A stretch of DNA of 64,000 bases from JADMIH01 sp036399775. GTDB taxonomy: Bacteria; Chloroflexota; Chloroflexia; QHBQ01; JADMIH01. Under the pieces are notes generated by a model, which was not told where the DNA came from, made no database searches, and saw only the letters and a program-made list of their open reading frames with translations. The stretch spans positions 1-64,000 of the forward strand of contig DASWMJ010000030.1 of the NCBI GenBank assembly GCA_036399775.1, given 5' to 3'. Shown piece by piece: positions 16,459 through 25,293 of this stretch. Within the stretch, counting starts at the first letter, position 1, and the number at the start of each line of letters is the position of its first letter. A program made the position numbers and the translations under genes.

Positions 16459-18363
16459 TTAGCTCTCCTTGTTGGTGTCGTCGAATTTGTTGATGCCGAA
16501 GATATTCATAGCGGCCTTGCCTCGCGGGGTGTCGTAGGGCGAGGGCTTTTCTCTCGTCGTGTTGGGTACATTGCCATCCGCCGGTTGCCGCGCATGGCCC
16601 TCACTCTGGCTATTGGCTTCGGCTTCCGCGAAGGTTATACTCTCAACCCGGCATGGATAGCCTAACACCCAGCTTAGAGCCTCCTCTATCACTTCACGCT
16701 GCTTTTCCTGCTTGCTGCGCGTGACGTAGATAGGGTCGCGGAAGCTGATAGTACACATGCTGCCGACAACCGTATGGGGGCGCGTCTGGTTTGGGTCGCT
16801 GAACACAGCCGCTATGGCACGACTCTTTGCCTTTATGTGGTCAATCAACTTAGGCCACGCAGCTTTCAATCGCTCAAGCTCGGTTGCCGGGTCGCGGGGA
16901 GTCGACGCATCTGGGGTGGCGCTAATTGCGTCGTTTGAATTGTCCGGCTCCGGCCTGCGTTGCGGCGGGGGAGGGGCACTCTCCAACTCATAAATGGGCG
17001 CGACTTCACGCTCATGTTCGGGTGCGGAACGCTGAGGCGGAGGGGCTGAGGAGCCATTGTTCGCCCCAGGATGTGCCCGGCCATTAGCTGCGTGGCCGAA
17101 CTCGGAGTGGATGGGCGGGGGCATCTCGCTATGCGCTGGACGCGCAGGCTCAGTGGGGGGAGGGGTGTTGCCGCGCGGCCTGGGTGCCACCACGCCTATC
17201 TGCTCTATGCCCGCGCTGAGTTCGGCGCTGTGGTCGCGGGCCGGTGGGCGGCCCTGTGCATCCCCAGGCCCCAGCGTGGCGGTGACGAGCGCCATCTCAA
17301 GCGGTAGCTGCCGGTAGGTAGTGGAGCGCAGGTTGGCGTCTGCCTCCGCGAAAGCGTGCAGCCACCTGAGCAGGCCTGGTATATCTACCTTCGCCGCCTG
17401 CGCCTGTATGCGCGACCTCATCTCCTCGGTAACATCGAGCAGCACGCTTTCGGACTGGCTCGCGGCCCCGGACTTCACCAGCATCAGGCTCCGCAGGTGC
17501 TCGACAATCTGCCGGTTGAACTGGCGCAGGTCCAGCCCTTCCTCAAGCACGCGGTTGATCTGGCGCAGGCCCCCCGCGAGGTCGCCCGCCACCAGGCAAT
17601 CAACGAAGGTGGCGACCTCCTCGCTACCGGACGCGCCGAGCATCTCCTGCACGCTCCGAAGCGTAATGCCGCCCTCGGAATAGACCTGCAATTGGTCCAG
17701 CAGGGAAAGGGCGTCCCGGAGCGAGCCGGTAGAGTGGCGGCTGACCAATTCAAGAGCGGCCCTTTCAGCCTGGATGCCTTCCTGGGCGCATACATGCTCC
17801 AACCAGCCCAGCATCGCGCCCAAGGGGATGCGGCGGAAGTCGAAACGCTGGCAGCGAGAGGCGACGGTGGCGGGCACCTTATGTATCTCGGTGGTCGCCA
17901 GGATGAACGACGTGTGCGGCGGCGGCTCCTCTAACGTCTTGAGCAGGGCGTTGAAGGCTGACATGCTCAACATATGTACTTCGTCCACAATGTAGAACTT
18001 GGTGTGCCACACGGAAGGCGCGAAGTTTGCCCGCTCTATTACGTCCCTGATGTTGTCCACGCCCGTATTGGAGGCGGCGTCAATCTCGATGAGGTCGGTA
18101 ACGAGATCGCGGCTGACCGCGAGGCAGTTGGGACACTTATTGCACGGCTTGTCCTCTCCCTCAGCCGTGCAGTTGGCGGCGCGGGCCAGGAGGCGAGCCG
18201 CGCTGGTCTTGCCCACGCCGCGCGGGCCGGTGAAGAGGTAGGCGTGGGCGATGCGTCCGGTGGCGATAGCGTTCTTGAGCGTGCGCACCACCGGCTCCTG
18301 GCCGACAAGCTCATCAAAGTTGTGGGAGCGATACTTACGATAGAGGGAAGTAGAAGATGCCAT
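16459..18363 (-). CDS. dnaX: DNA polymerase III subunit gamma/tau
   Basis: Clamp-loader ATPase, 634 residues from the ATG of MASSTSLYRKYR, which has GGAAGGA just upstream; an earlier Met five codons up lacks this. The AAA+ domain has Walker A FTGPRGVGKTSAARLLARA, a zinc module CTAEGEDKPCNKCPNC, Walker B FYIVDEVHML and the SRC motif in VASRCQRFDFRR. Residues about 370-500 form a Pro/Ala-rich linker, followed by a C-terminal domain (KAAWPKLIDHIKAKSR, AVFSDPNQTRPH). Transcription probably starts at the TATAAT at 18404-18409. ybaB follows in the same operon. Confidence 0.95.
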   Translation of the reverse strand: MASSTSLYRKYRSHNFDELVGQEPVVRTLKNAIATGRIAHAYLFTGPRGVGKTSAARLLARAANCTAEGEDKPCNKCPNCLAVSRDLVTDLIEIDAASNTGVDNIRDVIERANFAPSVWHTKFYIVDEVHMLSMSAFNALLKTLEEPPPHTSFILATTEIHKVPATVASRCQRFDFRRIPLGAMLGWLEHVCAQEGIQAERAALELVSRHSTGSLRDALSLLDQLQVYSEGGITLRSVQEMLGASGSEEVATFVDCLVAGDLAGGLRQINRVLEEGLDLRQFNRQIVEHLRSLMLVKSGAASQSESVLLDVTEEMRSRIQAQAAKVDIPGLLRWLHAFAEADANLRSTTYRQLPLEMALVTATLGPGDAQGRPPARDHSAELSAGIEQIGVVAPRPRGNTPPPTEPARPAHSEMPPPIHSEFGHAANGRAHPGANNGSSAPPPQRSAPEHEREVAPIYELESAPPPPQRRPEPDNSNDAISATPDASTPRDPATELERLKAAWPKLIDHIKAKSRAIAAVFSDPNQTRPHTVVGSMCTISFRDPIYVTRSKQEKQREVIEEALSWVLGYPCRVESITFAEAEANSQSEGHARQPADGNVPNTTREKPSPYDTPRGKAAMNIFGINKFDDTNKES

Positions 18364-18403
18364 GTTGTCCTTCCGCATAGTGGAAAAGGCTGGACGCGCG
18401 GAT

Positions 18404-18432
18404 ATTATACCCCATCATTCGGGCAGGGGCAA
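18404..18432 (-). promoter_or_regulatory. dnaX promoter
   Basis: On the minus strand TTGCCC (18432-18427), 17 bases, TATAAT (18409-18404), about 40 bases upstream of the dnaX ATG. Confidence 0.55.
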
Positions 18433-18499
18433 TTCGGCAGATGCCCGATAATTAGGGCTGTGTCAGGGCCGCTACAGCGCTTTACCACTAGAAAAGGAT

Positions 18500-18554
18500 G
18501 TGGTACTTGTGAGGAAATGGGTGGCTAAGTCACCCATTTCCTCACAAGTACCAC
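18500..18554. repeat. Perfect inverted repeat, 24-bp arms
   Basis: GTGGTACTTGTGAGGAAATG plus GGTG pairs perfectly with 18531-18554 around a 7-base loop GCTAAGT. It lies between divergent genes, so termination is not its obvious task. It could be a decayed mobile element, a protein-binding site or a terminator for antisense transcripts. Confidence 0.8.
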
Positions 18555-18837
18555 AGGAAACTTCTCGACGTTTCGGCTGGACAAGGCTGGATAATGTTTA
18601 TTTTGTGCCACTTTTTGTCCCACTCACTCTAATAGAACGGTAGGTATACTAGAGTTAGGTGTGGCTCACAGGAACGTAAGATATACGGAAGCAAAGCCGA
18701 TGTCTATAACGTCACAGTTCTTCCATTGCATGACCATCCGCTTAGCCGGTGCACACGTTACTATCTACCACTGCACTCCTAGCCACTACCGTTTCTAATG
18801 TGCGGCAATCAACAATAGCTAAATATGGAGGAAGAAC

Positions 18838-19662
18838 ATGAAAGTAGTGAACAACAGATTGGTACGCGATAATGGCAACCCTTTCACCTTCAAGCCTACC
18901 CCTAACATGGGCGGCAACTTGCAAGCCAAGTATCTGATTATGCACTACACCGCAGGTGCTAGCGCGGCAGAGTCGATAGGATGGCTGACCAATCCCGATG
19001 CAAAAGCATCAGCCCACCTTGTAATCGCCCGGTCGGGTGCTATAACCCAGCTTGTGCCATTCGACAAGGTAGCCTGGCACGCGGGACGCAGTCGGTGGGA
19101 GGGACTGGTAGACATGAACGAACACTCAATCGGCATTGAGTTGGACAATGCCGGCGCTCTCGACAAGTCAGGCGACCACTGGCGTGCCTGGTTTGGAGGA
19201 AATTATTCCCAGGGCGACGTACTGGAAGCCGCCCACAAACATGGTGGCCTGGTGAGAGGTTGGCACACCTTCACACCTGTGCAAATAGACGTCGCGCTCG
19301 AAGTTGCCATGGTGCTGAAGGCTCAGTATAACCTGAGAGACGTCGTCGGACACGATGACATTTCTCCAGGACGGAAAATAGACCCGGGTCCCGCGTTCCC
19401 TATGAGGAGCTTCCAGGCCCGGTTCAGGGGTCGTATTGATGATGGACCGAAGCAGATGGAGACTACAGTTGACGACCTCAACATCCGCAGCGGCCCAGGA
19501 GTGCAGCACAACCCAGTTCAAGGCAGTCCATTGCCGAGTGGAACCAAGGTCGAGGTGATCCGGGTGGAGGGAACCTGGTCGTTGGTAGAAGTACAGGGTA
19601 CTGTAAACGGTGTGAATGATCTGGAAGGGTGGGTAGCCAGCAGGTTCCTCAAACCCGCCTAA
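18838..19662 (+). CDS. N-acetylmuramoyl-L-alanine amidase with C-terminal SH3 domain
   Basis: 274 residues. An amidase_2 (AmpD/T7 lysozyme-like) domain spans about 25-185, with LIMHYTAGAS (first Zn His), VAWHAGRSRWEG, NEHSIGIELDNAG and VVGHDDISPGRKIDPGP (second Zn His; the usual third ligand Cys/His is Asp here). An SH3-like domain at about 205-272 (VDDLNIRSGPGVQHN, LEGWVASRFLKPA) would bind cell wall. The reaction is cleavage of the amide bond between muramic acid and L-Ala. No signal peptide is present, as in phage endolysins and cytoplasmic recycling enzymes. TGGAGGAAG precedes the ATG. It stands alone. Confidence 0.9.
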   Translation: MKVVNNRLVRDNGNPFTFKPTPNMGGNLQAKYLIMHYTAGASAAESIGWLTNPDAKASAHLVIARSGAITQLVPFDKVAWHAGRSRWEGLVDMNEHSIGIELDNAGALDKSGDHWRAWFGGNYSQGDVLEAAHKHGGLVRGWHTFTPVQIDVALEVAMVLKAQYNLRDVVGHDDISPGRKIDPGPAFPMRSFQARFRGRIDDGPKQMETTVDDLNIRSGPGVQHNPVQGSPLPSGTKVEVIRVEGTWSLVEVQGTVNGVNDLEGWVASRFLKPA

Positions 19663-19719
19663 TCGAGGGCCCAAGCGAACCATTCTTCCATACTTCTCAC
19701 ATAGTTTTTGCCCAGCTTA

Positions 19720-19825
19720 CTTGAAAGTGAGAGACTGTCGCAGGAGGTCGGAGCCGGTGGGGTCTTACAATGGCCGTCGTGCTCCCAAGCCTCCTGAGAC
19801 GGCTTCTCACTTTCAGGCTGCGTCG
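19720..19825. terminator. Imperfect inverted repeat between converging genes
   Basis: CTTGAAAGTGAGAGACTGTC and GCAGGAGG on the left face CCTCCTGAGACGGC and TTCTCACTTTCAGG on the right, the latter overlapping the end of metH. It is placed to stop transcription of both the amidase and metH; there is no clear U tract. Confidence 0.45.
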
Positions 19826-22800
19826 TCTGCACCCGGTTCGACGTAGCCGCGACCGCGCTCTTCTTCTTCCTCGGTGGATAGGGACCGGCTGCTCTTGTTC
19901 AGGGGGCGCGTGGTGTAGTATTTGGCCTGGGGGTGGTGGACCACCAGCGCGGCGGTAGACTGCTCAGGGACGAGCACCGCGCCTTCGGTGAGGCTAACGC
20001 CGATGGTCTTGTCGGAAGGCAATACCTGTAGTAATTTCACCTGCTCTTCGGGGTCGGGGCAGGCGGGGTAGCCCCAGGAGTAGCGGCGGCCCTGCCACTC
20101 AGGCAGACCTAGCTCGCGCTTCACAAGCTGGTGGGTCCATTCGGCCAATGCTTCGGCCAGGGCTACGCTGAGGCCGTAGATGTAGTAGCCTTCCGCGTAG
20201 TTCCCCTCGCTCTGCATCTTCATGAAGACCTCGGTAGCTTTATCGCCCATCGTCACTACCTGCAACGGCACCACGTCTATGCGCCCCGACTCTACGGAGG
20301 CATAGTAGTCGGCCAGGCACAGGTGCTCCCGATCGGGCTGCCTGGGGAAAGTGAAGCGGATTTTGGGTTTTAGGCTTTGGGTTTTGGATTTAGGGGGCGT
20401 GCCCTCGATGTCGTTGGGGTCGTAGACTAACAGGTCGTTGCCCTCTGATTGGCAGGGGAAGTAGCCATAGACGACCTTTGGCGTGAGTATCTGGCGGCCA
20501 CGCAACTGGGCTTGCATCTGCTTGAGGCGGGGCATCAACTCGCTCTGGACGGTGCGCTCGTACTCCGGGCCGTGCAGCTTGTGCGCGCCCCACGACAGCC
20601 GGAAGAGCGATTTCAGGTCCAGGCAGTCGAATACCTCATCCAAAGGGATGTGTCGCTGGCCGAGCACCTTATAGCCCCAGAAAGGTGGGGTGGGTATGGG
20701 CGCGTTCGGGTCGACGTTGGAGCGAACAGGCCCTGCTGCCACACTTTCTTGACCGCTCGCCGCGCCCGCCTCTCGCTCCCGCACGGTGATGGCCTCTCTA
20801 TGCCGCTTCTCGATGAAGGCGGGCCGCCTGGCATCGTCGGTCAGCACTTCCATTACGTCTAATCCCTCGAATGCGTCGCGGCAATAATAGACACCAGGGG
20901 CGTAGCGCTTGTCCTCGTCAACGAAGCCGATGCGGTAGCCGAACGGGCGGTTGATGGCCGCGCCGCCCACCAGCACGGGGTAATCGAGGTTGCGCTTGTG
21001 TAGCTCCTGCACGCACAGGGGCATCTGCTTCGACGTGGAGACCAGGAGCGCGCTCAAGCCGATGGCGGTAGCGTCAACCTCAACGGCCTTGTCAATAATC
21101 ACGTTGAGGGGCACCTGCTTGCCCAGGTCGTAGCATGTGTAGCCGTTGTTAGTGAGTATCGTGTTGACCAGGCTCTTGCCTATATCGTGGACATCCCCGA
21201 AGACGGTAGCAAGGACCACCTTGCCTTTGGTGTAGCCTTCCTTCTTCTCGAAGTATTGCTCAAGGTGGGCCACCGACCGCTTCATTACCTCAGCAGATTG
21301 CAGGACGAAGGGCAAGATAAGCTCGCCCGCGCCAAATTTGTCGCCCACGTCTTTCATCGCGGGCAGCAGCACGTTGTTGAGAACGCCCACCGCATCTTGC
21401 GCCTGTAACGCCTCCTCAAGCAGGGCTTCGATGCCCTCTTTCTTGCGGTGGAGTATCTGGTAGTGTATCTTCTGCTCGACGGTCATACCCTGCATCGCAT
21501 CTTCGGCGCTGCGCTTGTCCCCAGGCTCGCGCTTGTTGGCCTCGAAGTAGGCGATATACTCAGGGAGCGCGTTCGGCTCGTTGTTGATGAGGTGGTCGGC
21601 CAGCCTGCGCTCCTCCTCAGGCACTTCAGCGTAGGGCGTGATATGGGCGGGGTTGACGATCGCCAGGTCCAACCCTGCCTGTACTGCGTGGTGCAGGAAG
21701 ACTGAGTTCAGCACCGCCCTGGCATTTGGGTCTATGCCGAACGACACATTGCTCACGCCCAGCACCGTGAACGCGCCGGGGCACTCTGCTTTCACGCGGC
21801 GGATGCCTTCTAGAGTCTCGATGGCCGACCTGTTGAGGTCTTCCTGGCCGGTCGTCACGGGGAAGGTTAGCACGTCGAAGATGAGCGAGTCGGGCGTGAG
21901 GCCGTATTCCTGCGTGGAGATGTCGTAGATGATGCGGCAAATCTCAACTTTGCGGTCGGCGGTATGCGCCATGCCGATTTCATCTATCGCCAGCGCGACT
22001 ACGGCTGCGCCATGCTCGACCGCCAACGGCAGCACGGCCTCTATCCTCTCACGGCCTCGCTCCATGTTGATAGAGTTGATGATGGCGCGTCCGGGGTATA
22101 CTTCGAGCGCGGCCTTGAGCGCGGACGCCTCGGTGCTGTCGAGCATGAGGGGCGCTTCGACGCCCATGCTGAGCTTCTTTATCACCTTGCGAAGCATGTC
22201 GTCCTCGTCGGCCCTCTCCGTCAAGGCTACCGACACGTCCAGAACGTGCGCCCCACCGTCAACCTGCTCGCGGCCCACCTGCACTATCGCATCGTAGTCT
22301 TCGGCCAGCAGCAGCCGCTTCACCTTGCGCGACCCCTGGGCGTTGACGCGCTCACCCACTATCATGGGCGCGGGTTCCTGCTTGAGAGCGGTGGCGCGGA
22401 TGCCGCCGGATACGCGCGGCTCCCTGTAAGTAGGCCGTGCCGTCTGAGGGCGGTCCCTGCCGATTGCCTCTACAAGCGCCTTGATGTGCTCCGGCCCCGT
22501 GCCGCAGCAACCACCGACCACGCTCACGCCGAACTCGGTGACGAACTCGTAGAGTGCGGCAGCCATAGGTTCGGGTTCGAGCGGGTAGACCGCCTGCCCG
22601 CCTACGTTGATTGGCAGCCCGGCGTTGGGGATGCAAGACACCCACCGCGTGCAGTTCTGGCCCAGGAAGCGGATAGGCTCGCGCATGTGCTCAGGCCCCG
22701 TCGAGCAGTTCAGCCCGATCACCTGCACGGGCAGGGCCTCAAGCGTGGTCAGGGAGGCTACTATGTCGGTGCCCAGGAGCATGCGCCCGGAAGTGTCGAG

Positions 22801-23403
22801 CGTCACCTGCGCCTGGATGGGCACGGCGCGGCCACTCTCGCGGAAATACTCCACCGCGCCGTTGATCGCCGCCTTTAGCTCCAGGATGTCCTGTACCGTC
22901 TCGATTATCAGGAGATCGCAACCGCCTTCGATCAGGGGCCTGGCCTGCTCCTTGTAGATGGCTTTGAGTTGTTGGTATGTAATGTTGGAAAGAGTGGGGT
23001 CGTCCGCCGAGGGGAGGAAGCCGGTCGGCCCCATAGAGCCTGCCACGTACCTGGGGCGGGAGGGCGTAGCGTAGGAGTCGGCCACCCTGCGCGCTAGCTG
23101 GGCCGCGCTGAAGTTCTGGTGGTAGAGTTCCTCTCCGATACCGTATTCGTCCAGCTTTGGGCGCGTGCTGCCGAAGGTGCCGGTCTCGATGACATCAGCG
23201 CCCACCTCAAGGAACGAGGCGTGTATCTCCTCAATCACATGCGGGTTGACCACGCAAAGGTAGTCGTTGCACCCCTCAAGGCTCGCCCCGCCGAACTGTT
23301 CAGGCGTGAGGTTGTACCTCTGCACGGACGTGCCCATCGCCCCGTCGAATATCAGCACGCGCTCCGCCAAACTCTCCAGATATGTCTTCCTGCTCACAGG
23401 CAA
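19813..23403 (-). CDS. metH: Cobalamin-dependent methionine synthase
   Basis: 1196 residues, the normal length for MetH, which moves a methyl group from methyl-tetrahydrofolate via cobalamin to homocysteine. Domains in order: homocysteine-binding (IFDGAMGTSVQ; zinc cysteines in GLNCSTGPEH and VVGGCCGTGPEH), pterin-binding (MIVGERVNAQGSRKVKRLL, LMLDSTEASALKAAL), B12-binding with the DxHxxG motif in FGDVHDIGKSLVNT, and the AdoMet-activation domain (YSWGYPACPDPEEQVKLLQV). A SAM-I riboswitch with terminator controls it. Oddity: around 20357-20397 a run of TTTTGGG/TTTAGGC-type heptamers lies within the frame and encodes a basic insert PPKSKTQSLKPKIR in the activation domain. Confidence 0.97.
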   Translation of the reverse strand: MPVSRKTYLESLAERVLIFDGAMGTSVQRYNLTPEQFGGASLEGCNDYLCVVNPHVIEEIHASFLEVGADVIETGTFGSTRPKLDEYGIGEELYHQNFSAAQLARRVADSYATPSRPRYVAGSMGPTGFLPSADDPTLSNITYQQLKAIYKEQARPLIEGGCDLLIIETVQDILELKAAINGAVEYFRESGRAVPIQAQVTLDTSGRMLLGTDIVASLTTLEALPVQVIGLNCSTGPEHMREPIRFLGQNCTRWVSCIPNAGLPINVGGQAVYPLEPEPMAAALYEFVTEFGVSVVGGCCGTGPEHIKALVEAIGRDRPQTARPTYREPRVSGGIRATALKQEPAPMIVGERVNAQGSRKVKRLLLAEDYDAIVQVGREQVDGGAHVLDVSVALTERADEDDMLRKVIKKLSMGVEAPLMLDSTEASALKAALEVYPGRAIINSINMERGRERIEAVLPLAVEHGAAVVALAIDEIGMAHTADRKVEICRIIYDISTQEYGLTPDSLIFDVLTFPVTTGQEDLNRSAIETLEGIRRVKAECPGAFTVLGVSNVSFGIDPNARAVLNSVFLHHAVQAGLDLAIVNPAHITPYAEVPEEERRLADHLINNEPNALPEYIAYFEANKREPGDKRSAEDAMQGMTVEQKIHYQILHRKKEGIEALLEEALQAQDAVGVLNNVLLPAMKDVGDKFGAGELILPFVLQSAEVMKRSVAHLEQYFEKKEGYTKGKVVLATVFGDVHDIGKSLVNTILTNNGYTCYDLGKQVPLNVIIDKAVEVDATAIGLSALLVSTSKQMPLCVQELHKRNLDYPVLVGGAAINRPFGYRIGFVDEDKRYAPGVYYCRDAFEGLDVMEVLTDDARRPAFIEKRHREAITVREREAGAASGQESVAAGPVRSNVDPNAPIPTPPFWGYKVLGQRHIPLDEVFDCLDLKSLFRLSWGAHKLHGPEYERTVQSELMPRLKQMQAQLRGRQILTPKVVYGYFPCQSEGNDLLVYDPNDIEGTPPKSKTQSLKPKIRFTFPRQPDREHLCLADYYASVESGRIDVVPLQVVTMGDKATEVFMKMQSEGNYAEGYYIYGLSVALAEALAEWTHQLVKRELGLPEWQGRRYSWGYPACPDPEEQVKLLQVLPSDKTIGVSLTEGAVLVPEQSTAALVVHHPQAKYYTTRPLNKSSRSLSTEEEEERGRGYVEPGADDAA
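20357..20397. repeat. Heptamer array inside metH
   Basis: Plus strand reads GGATTTTGGGTTTTAGGCTT and TGGGTTTTGGATTTAGGGG, degenerate heptamers like the spacer arrays at 23414-23515 and 59248-59328. It stays in frame and adds a Lys-rich insert just before the FTFPRQ segment of the activation domain. Confidence 0.6.
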
Positions 23404-23413
23404 CCCCCTGACG

Positions 23414-23515
23414 ATTTTAGATTTGCGATTTTGGATTTTAGATTTGATTATGGATTGGTGGTACTCGGAGCATACTCGGAAAATCTAAAATCAAAAATCG
23501 CAAATCTAAAATCAA
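23414..23515. repeat. Facing heptamer arrays of GATTTTA type
   Basis: GATTTTAGATTTGCGATTTT on the left and AAAATCGCAAATCTAAAATC on the right are complementary, so the spacer between the riboswitch terminator and metH can form a long AT-rich hairpin. The same words occur at 31931-32014, 47859-47944 and 59248-59328. Confidence 0.8.
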
Positions 23516-23536
23516 AAAAGCCTCTCGTGGAGAGGC
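23513..23536 (-). terminator. Riboswitch expression-platform terminator
   Basis: On the minus strand GCCTCTC-CAC-GAGAGGC is followed by TTTTTTG. It lies just downstream of the SAM-I aptamer and 110 bases before metH, the expected transcription-attenuation layout. Confidence 0.85.
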
Positions 23537-23557
23537 ATCTGTTTGCCGTGTTCCGGC

Positions 23558-23650
23558 CTAATCCTTCCCCGATGGGCTGGGTGGGGCACCGCGCTTCTGC
23601 CGGTTGCCGGGTAGGTCTACGAGCCAGTTCTCTCGCTACCACTCTCGATT
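23558..23650 (-). promoter_or_regulatory. SAM-I (S-box) riboswitch aptamer upstream of metH
   Basis: On the minus strand the leader reads AUC-GAGAGUGGUAGCGAGAGA, then CUGGCUCGUAGACC, then ACCCGGCAACC, then GCGGUGCC. These match the conserved SAM-I core (AGAGnGG, GAGGGA-like, CUGGCCC-like, CCGGCAACC, GGUGC) in order and spacing. A terminator follows at 23513-23536, so high S-adenosylmethionine should shut metH off. The exact P1 boundaries are uncertain. Confidence 0.8.
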
Positions 23651-23669
23651 TCTATTCAGTTATTACAAT

Positions 23670-23698
23670 AGTCTACACCAGACGGGGCATGCTGTCAA
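23670..23698 (-). promoter_or_regulatory. metH promoter
   Basis: On the minus strand TTGACA (23698-23693), 17 bases, TAGACT (23675-23670). Transcription would begin just ahead of the SAM-I aptamer. Confidence 0.65.
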
Positions 23699-23762
23699 GC
23701 AGCATATTAGATACAACAAGGCTGTTGCAAAGTCGGGATGTATGGGAACGTCGCCTTACCAT

Positions 23763-23880
23763 CCTTGTCATTCTGAACGAAGTGAAGAATCTCGCTCCTC
23801 GCGTATCATGCTGGGGATAACGTAAAGACAAGATAATACGCGAGGGACGAGATTCTTCACTTCGTTCAGAATGACAAAGG
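23763..23880. repeat. Palindromic repeat family A, copy 2 (intact)
   Basis: CCTTGTCATTCTGAACGAAG onward to 23805 pairs with 23837-23880. The centre is CATGCTGGGGATAACG. It is uninterrupted and serves as reference for the two copies that carry insertions. Confidence 0.85.
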
Positions 23881-24015
23881 CTAGAGGGCTCGTTACCCTC
23901 AACACCATACTTGACTTTGCATCCGCCCTGTTGGATACAATCTTGATAAGCACCCCAACCAGCCTCTACTGGCATAGCTTGTGCATCCTATAGGGCCACC
24001 AAAGAGGTCATACTT

Positions 24016-25206
24016 ATGACGCTACTCTACAAGACTGTGAACGCATTGCTCATGGCGCTGTGCATCATCGGGCACGCAGCGGCAGGTATATTCCTGACCA
24101 ATACGCGCTTGCTGGGGCTGCGGGAAACTGAAGGGAAGCTGTTTATCCTGCTGGGGAATATGGCTGCCTGGCCCTTGCTGGGGCTGGTGCAGGCGTTGAG
24201 ATCGGGGGGCTTCTCAGGCTTTGCGCTATCGCTTTTACGTCCCGGTTCGTTCGCATGGCTTTGGCGTGTGGCTTTCACGCTGCTGGGTGCGCGATGGCTT
24301 GCACAGGAAGTGTACAGGCTGCGCCACCCGCGCCCCGATCCGCCTGAATTGCTCAGCACCCAGGTAGAGAGCGTGGATATGCGGCGGGAGATTACCGAGT
24401 TTGAAGGGAAAGCGCGGACTAGACCGGCGGGCATCTTACATAGGCTGAACGAGATATACGCGTTGGAAGTGATCACGCATGAAGTAAAGCTGGATAGGTT
24501 GCCGCCGGAGTTCGACGGCTTCACCATATTACAGATAAGCGACGTACACTACGCGCACTTCCTGTCAGCGGAGTACGTGCGCCGCTACGTGGACCTTTGC
24601 ATCGACTTCTCACCCGACCTTATTGTGCTCACGGGCGACTACCAGACGTATCCAGGGGATGTGGAGTGCGCTGCCCGCCTCTTATCTCCGTTGGGCGAGT
24701 GGTCGCGCAGGGATAGGAGTGGCATGGGCACGCTGGCCGTCATGGGCAACCACGATAGGGACGCGGGCCTGGCCGCCGTGTCGCATGCCCTGAGACGTGC
24801 GGGCATCAGGGTGCTCAATAACGAGCACGTCCGGCTGGAGAGAGAAGGAGCAAGCCTGTACATAGCGGGCGTGGCGGACCCCTGGGGCCTCAAAGCAGAT
24901 CTGCCGCTCGCCCTGCACGGCATCCCGGCTGGAAGTTGCACTATCCTGCTGGCGCACGTGCCCGACTTCCTCGTGACGGCGGCGGGCAGGGGAGTGGACC
25001 TCCAGCTCTCCGGCCACAATCACGGCGGCCAGGTAAAGCTGCCCCTGCTCGGCCCCGTGCTGGTGTCGTCCCGCTATGGCCGCCGCTACGCAGGGGGCTT
25101 CCACAAGATGCATGCAACGCTTATGTACGCCAGCCGGGGCCTGGGCGGCAAGCCCCCCATACGGTTCGGCTGCAAAGGCGAGATAACACGGTTCATGTTA
25201 CGCTAA
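24016..25206 (+). CDS. Membrane-anchored metallophosphoesterase
   Basis: 396 residues. The N-terminal 120 residues hold about three hydrophobic segments (ALLMALCIIGHAAAGIFL, LFILLGNMAAWPLLGLV, FAWLWRVAFTLLGARWLA). The calcineurin-like phosphoesterase domain follows with every metal motif: LQISDVHYAHF, IVLTGDYQTYPGD, VMGNHDRDAG, LLAHVPDF and LSGHNHGGQVKLP. The layout resembles YaeI/YkoE-type membrane phosphoesterases, some of which act on lipid-linked substrates. The substrate here is unknown. AGAGG lies 8 bases before the ATG. It stands alone; an AT-rich inverted array follows. Confidence 0.92.
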   Translation: MTLLYKTVNALLMALCIIGHAAAGIFLTNTRLLGLRETEGKLFILLGNMAAWPLLGLVQALRSGGFSGFALSLLRPGSFAWLWRVAFTLLGARWLAQEVYRLRHPRPDPPELLSTQVESVDMRREITEFEGKARTRPAGILHRLNEIYALEVITHEVKLDRLPPEFDGFTILQISDVHYAHFLSAEYVRRYVDLCIDFSPDLIVLTGDYQTYPGDVECAARLLSPLGEWSRRDRSGMGTLAVMGNHDRDAGLAAVSHALRRAGIRVLNNEHVRLEREGASLYIAGVADPWGLKADLPLALHGIPAGSCTILLAHVPDFLVTAAGRGVDLQLSGHNHGGQVKLPLLGPVLVSSRYGRRYAGGFHKMHATLMYASRGLGGKPPIRFGCKGEITRFMLR

Positions 25207-25291
25207 TTTTGAATTCTAAATGTTGAATTTTGAATCATTTGTATCTATGCGTCCACAGCCAATTCAAAATTCAGCATTCAGAATTCAAAAT
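25207..25291. terminator. AT-rich inverted array between converging genes
   Basis: ATTTTGAATTCTAAATGTTG and AATTTTGAAT face ATTCAAAATTCAGCATTCAG and AATTCAAAATT. It can form a long hairpin with U-rich feet on both strands and probably ends transcription of both neighbours. The units have heptamer character like the other spacer arrays. Confidence 0.65.
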
Positions 25292-25293
25292 TA

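Larger units (their letters stand above)
18364..18837. other. Gene-free spacer between dnaX and the amidase
   Basis: It holds the dnaX promoter, a 24-bp stem hairpin (18500-18554) and a less GC-rich stretch from about 18590. TATACT near 18647 might be a -10 box for the amidase but has no clear -35. No coding frame is supported. Confidence 0.5.
23404..24015. other. Gene-free region between metH and the metallophosphoesterase
   Basis: Fully accounted for by the metH control region (promoter, SAM-I aptamer, terminator, heptamer arrays) and by palindrome family A copy 2. Frames through the palindrome giving HSERSEESR-like peptides are not genes. Confidence 0.7.

Noticed and set aside
21964..22878. 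304-codon open frame on the plus strand
   Set aside because: Antisense shadow of metH; no ribosome site or recognisable domain.
23558..23650. Cobalamin riboswitch upstream of metH
   Set aside because: No B12-box (GCCACUG-like) motif is present; the conserved core matches SAM-I instead.
23604..23975. Several frames encoding HSERSEESR-like peptides (also near 1986-2198)
   Set aside because: These are translations of palindromic repeat A, a known source of spurious annotated proteins.
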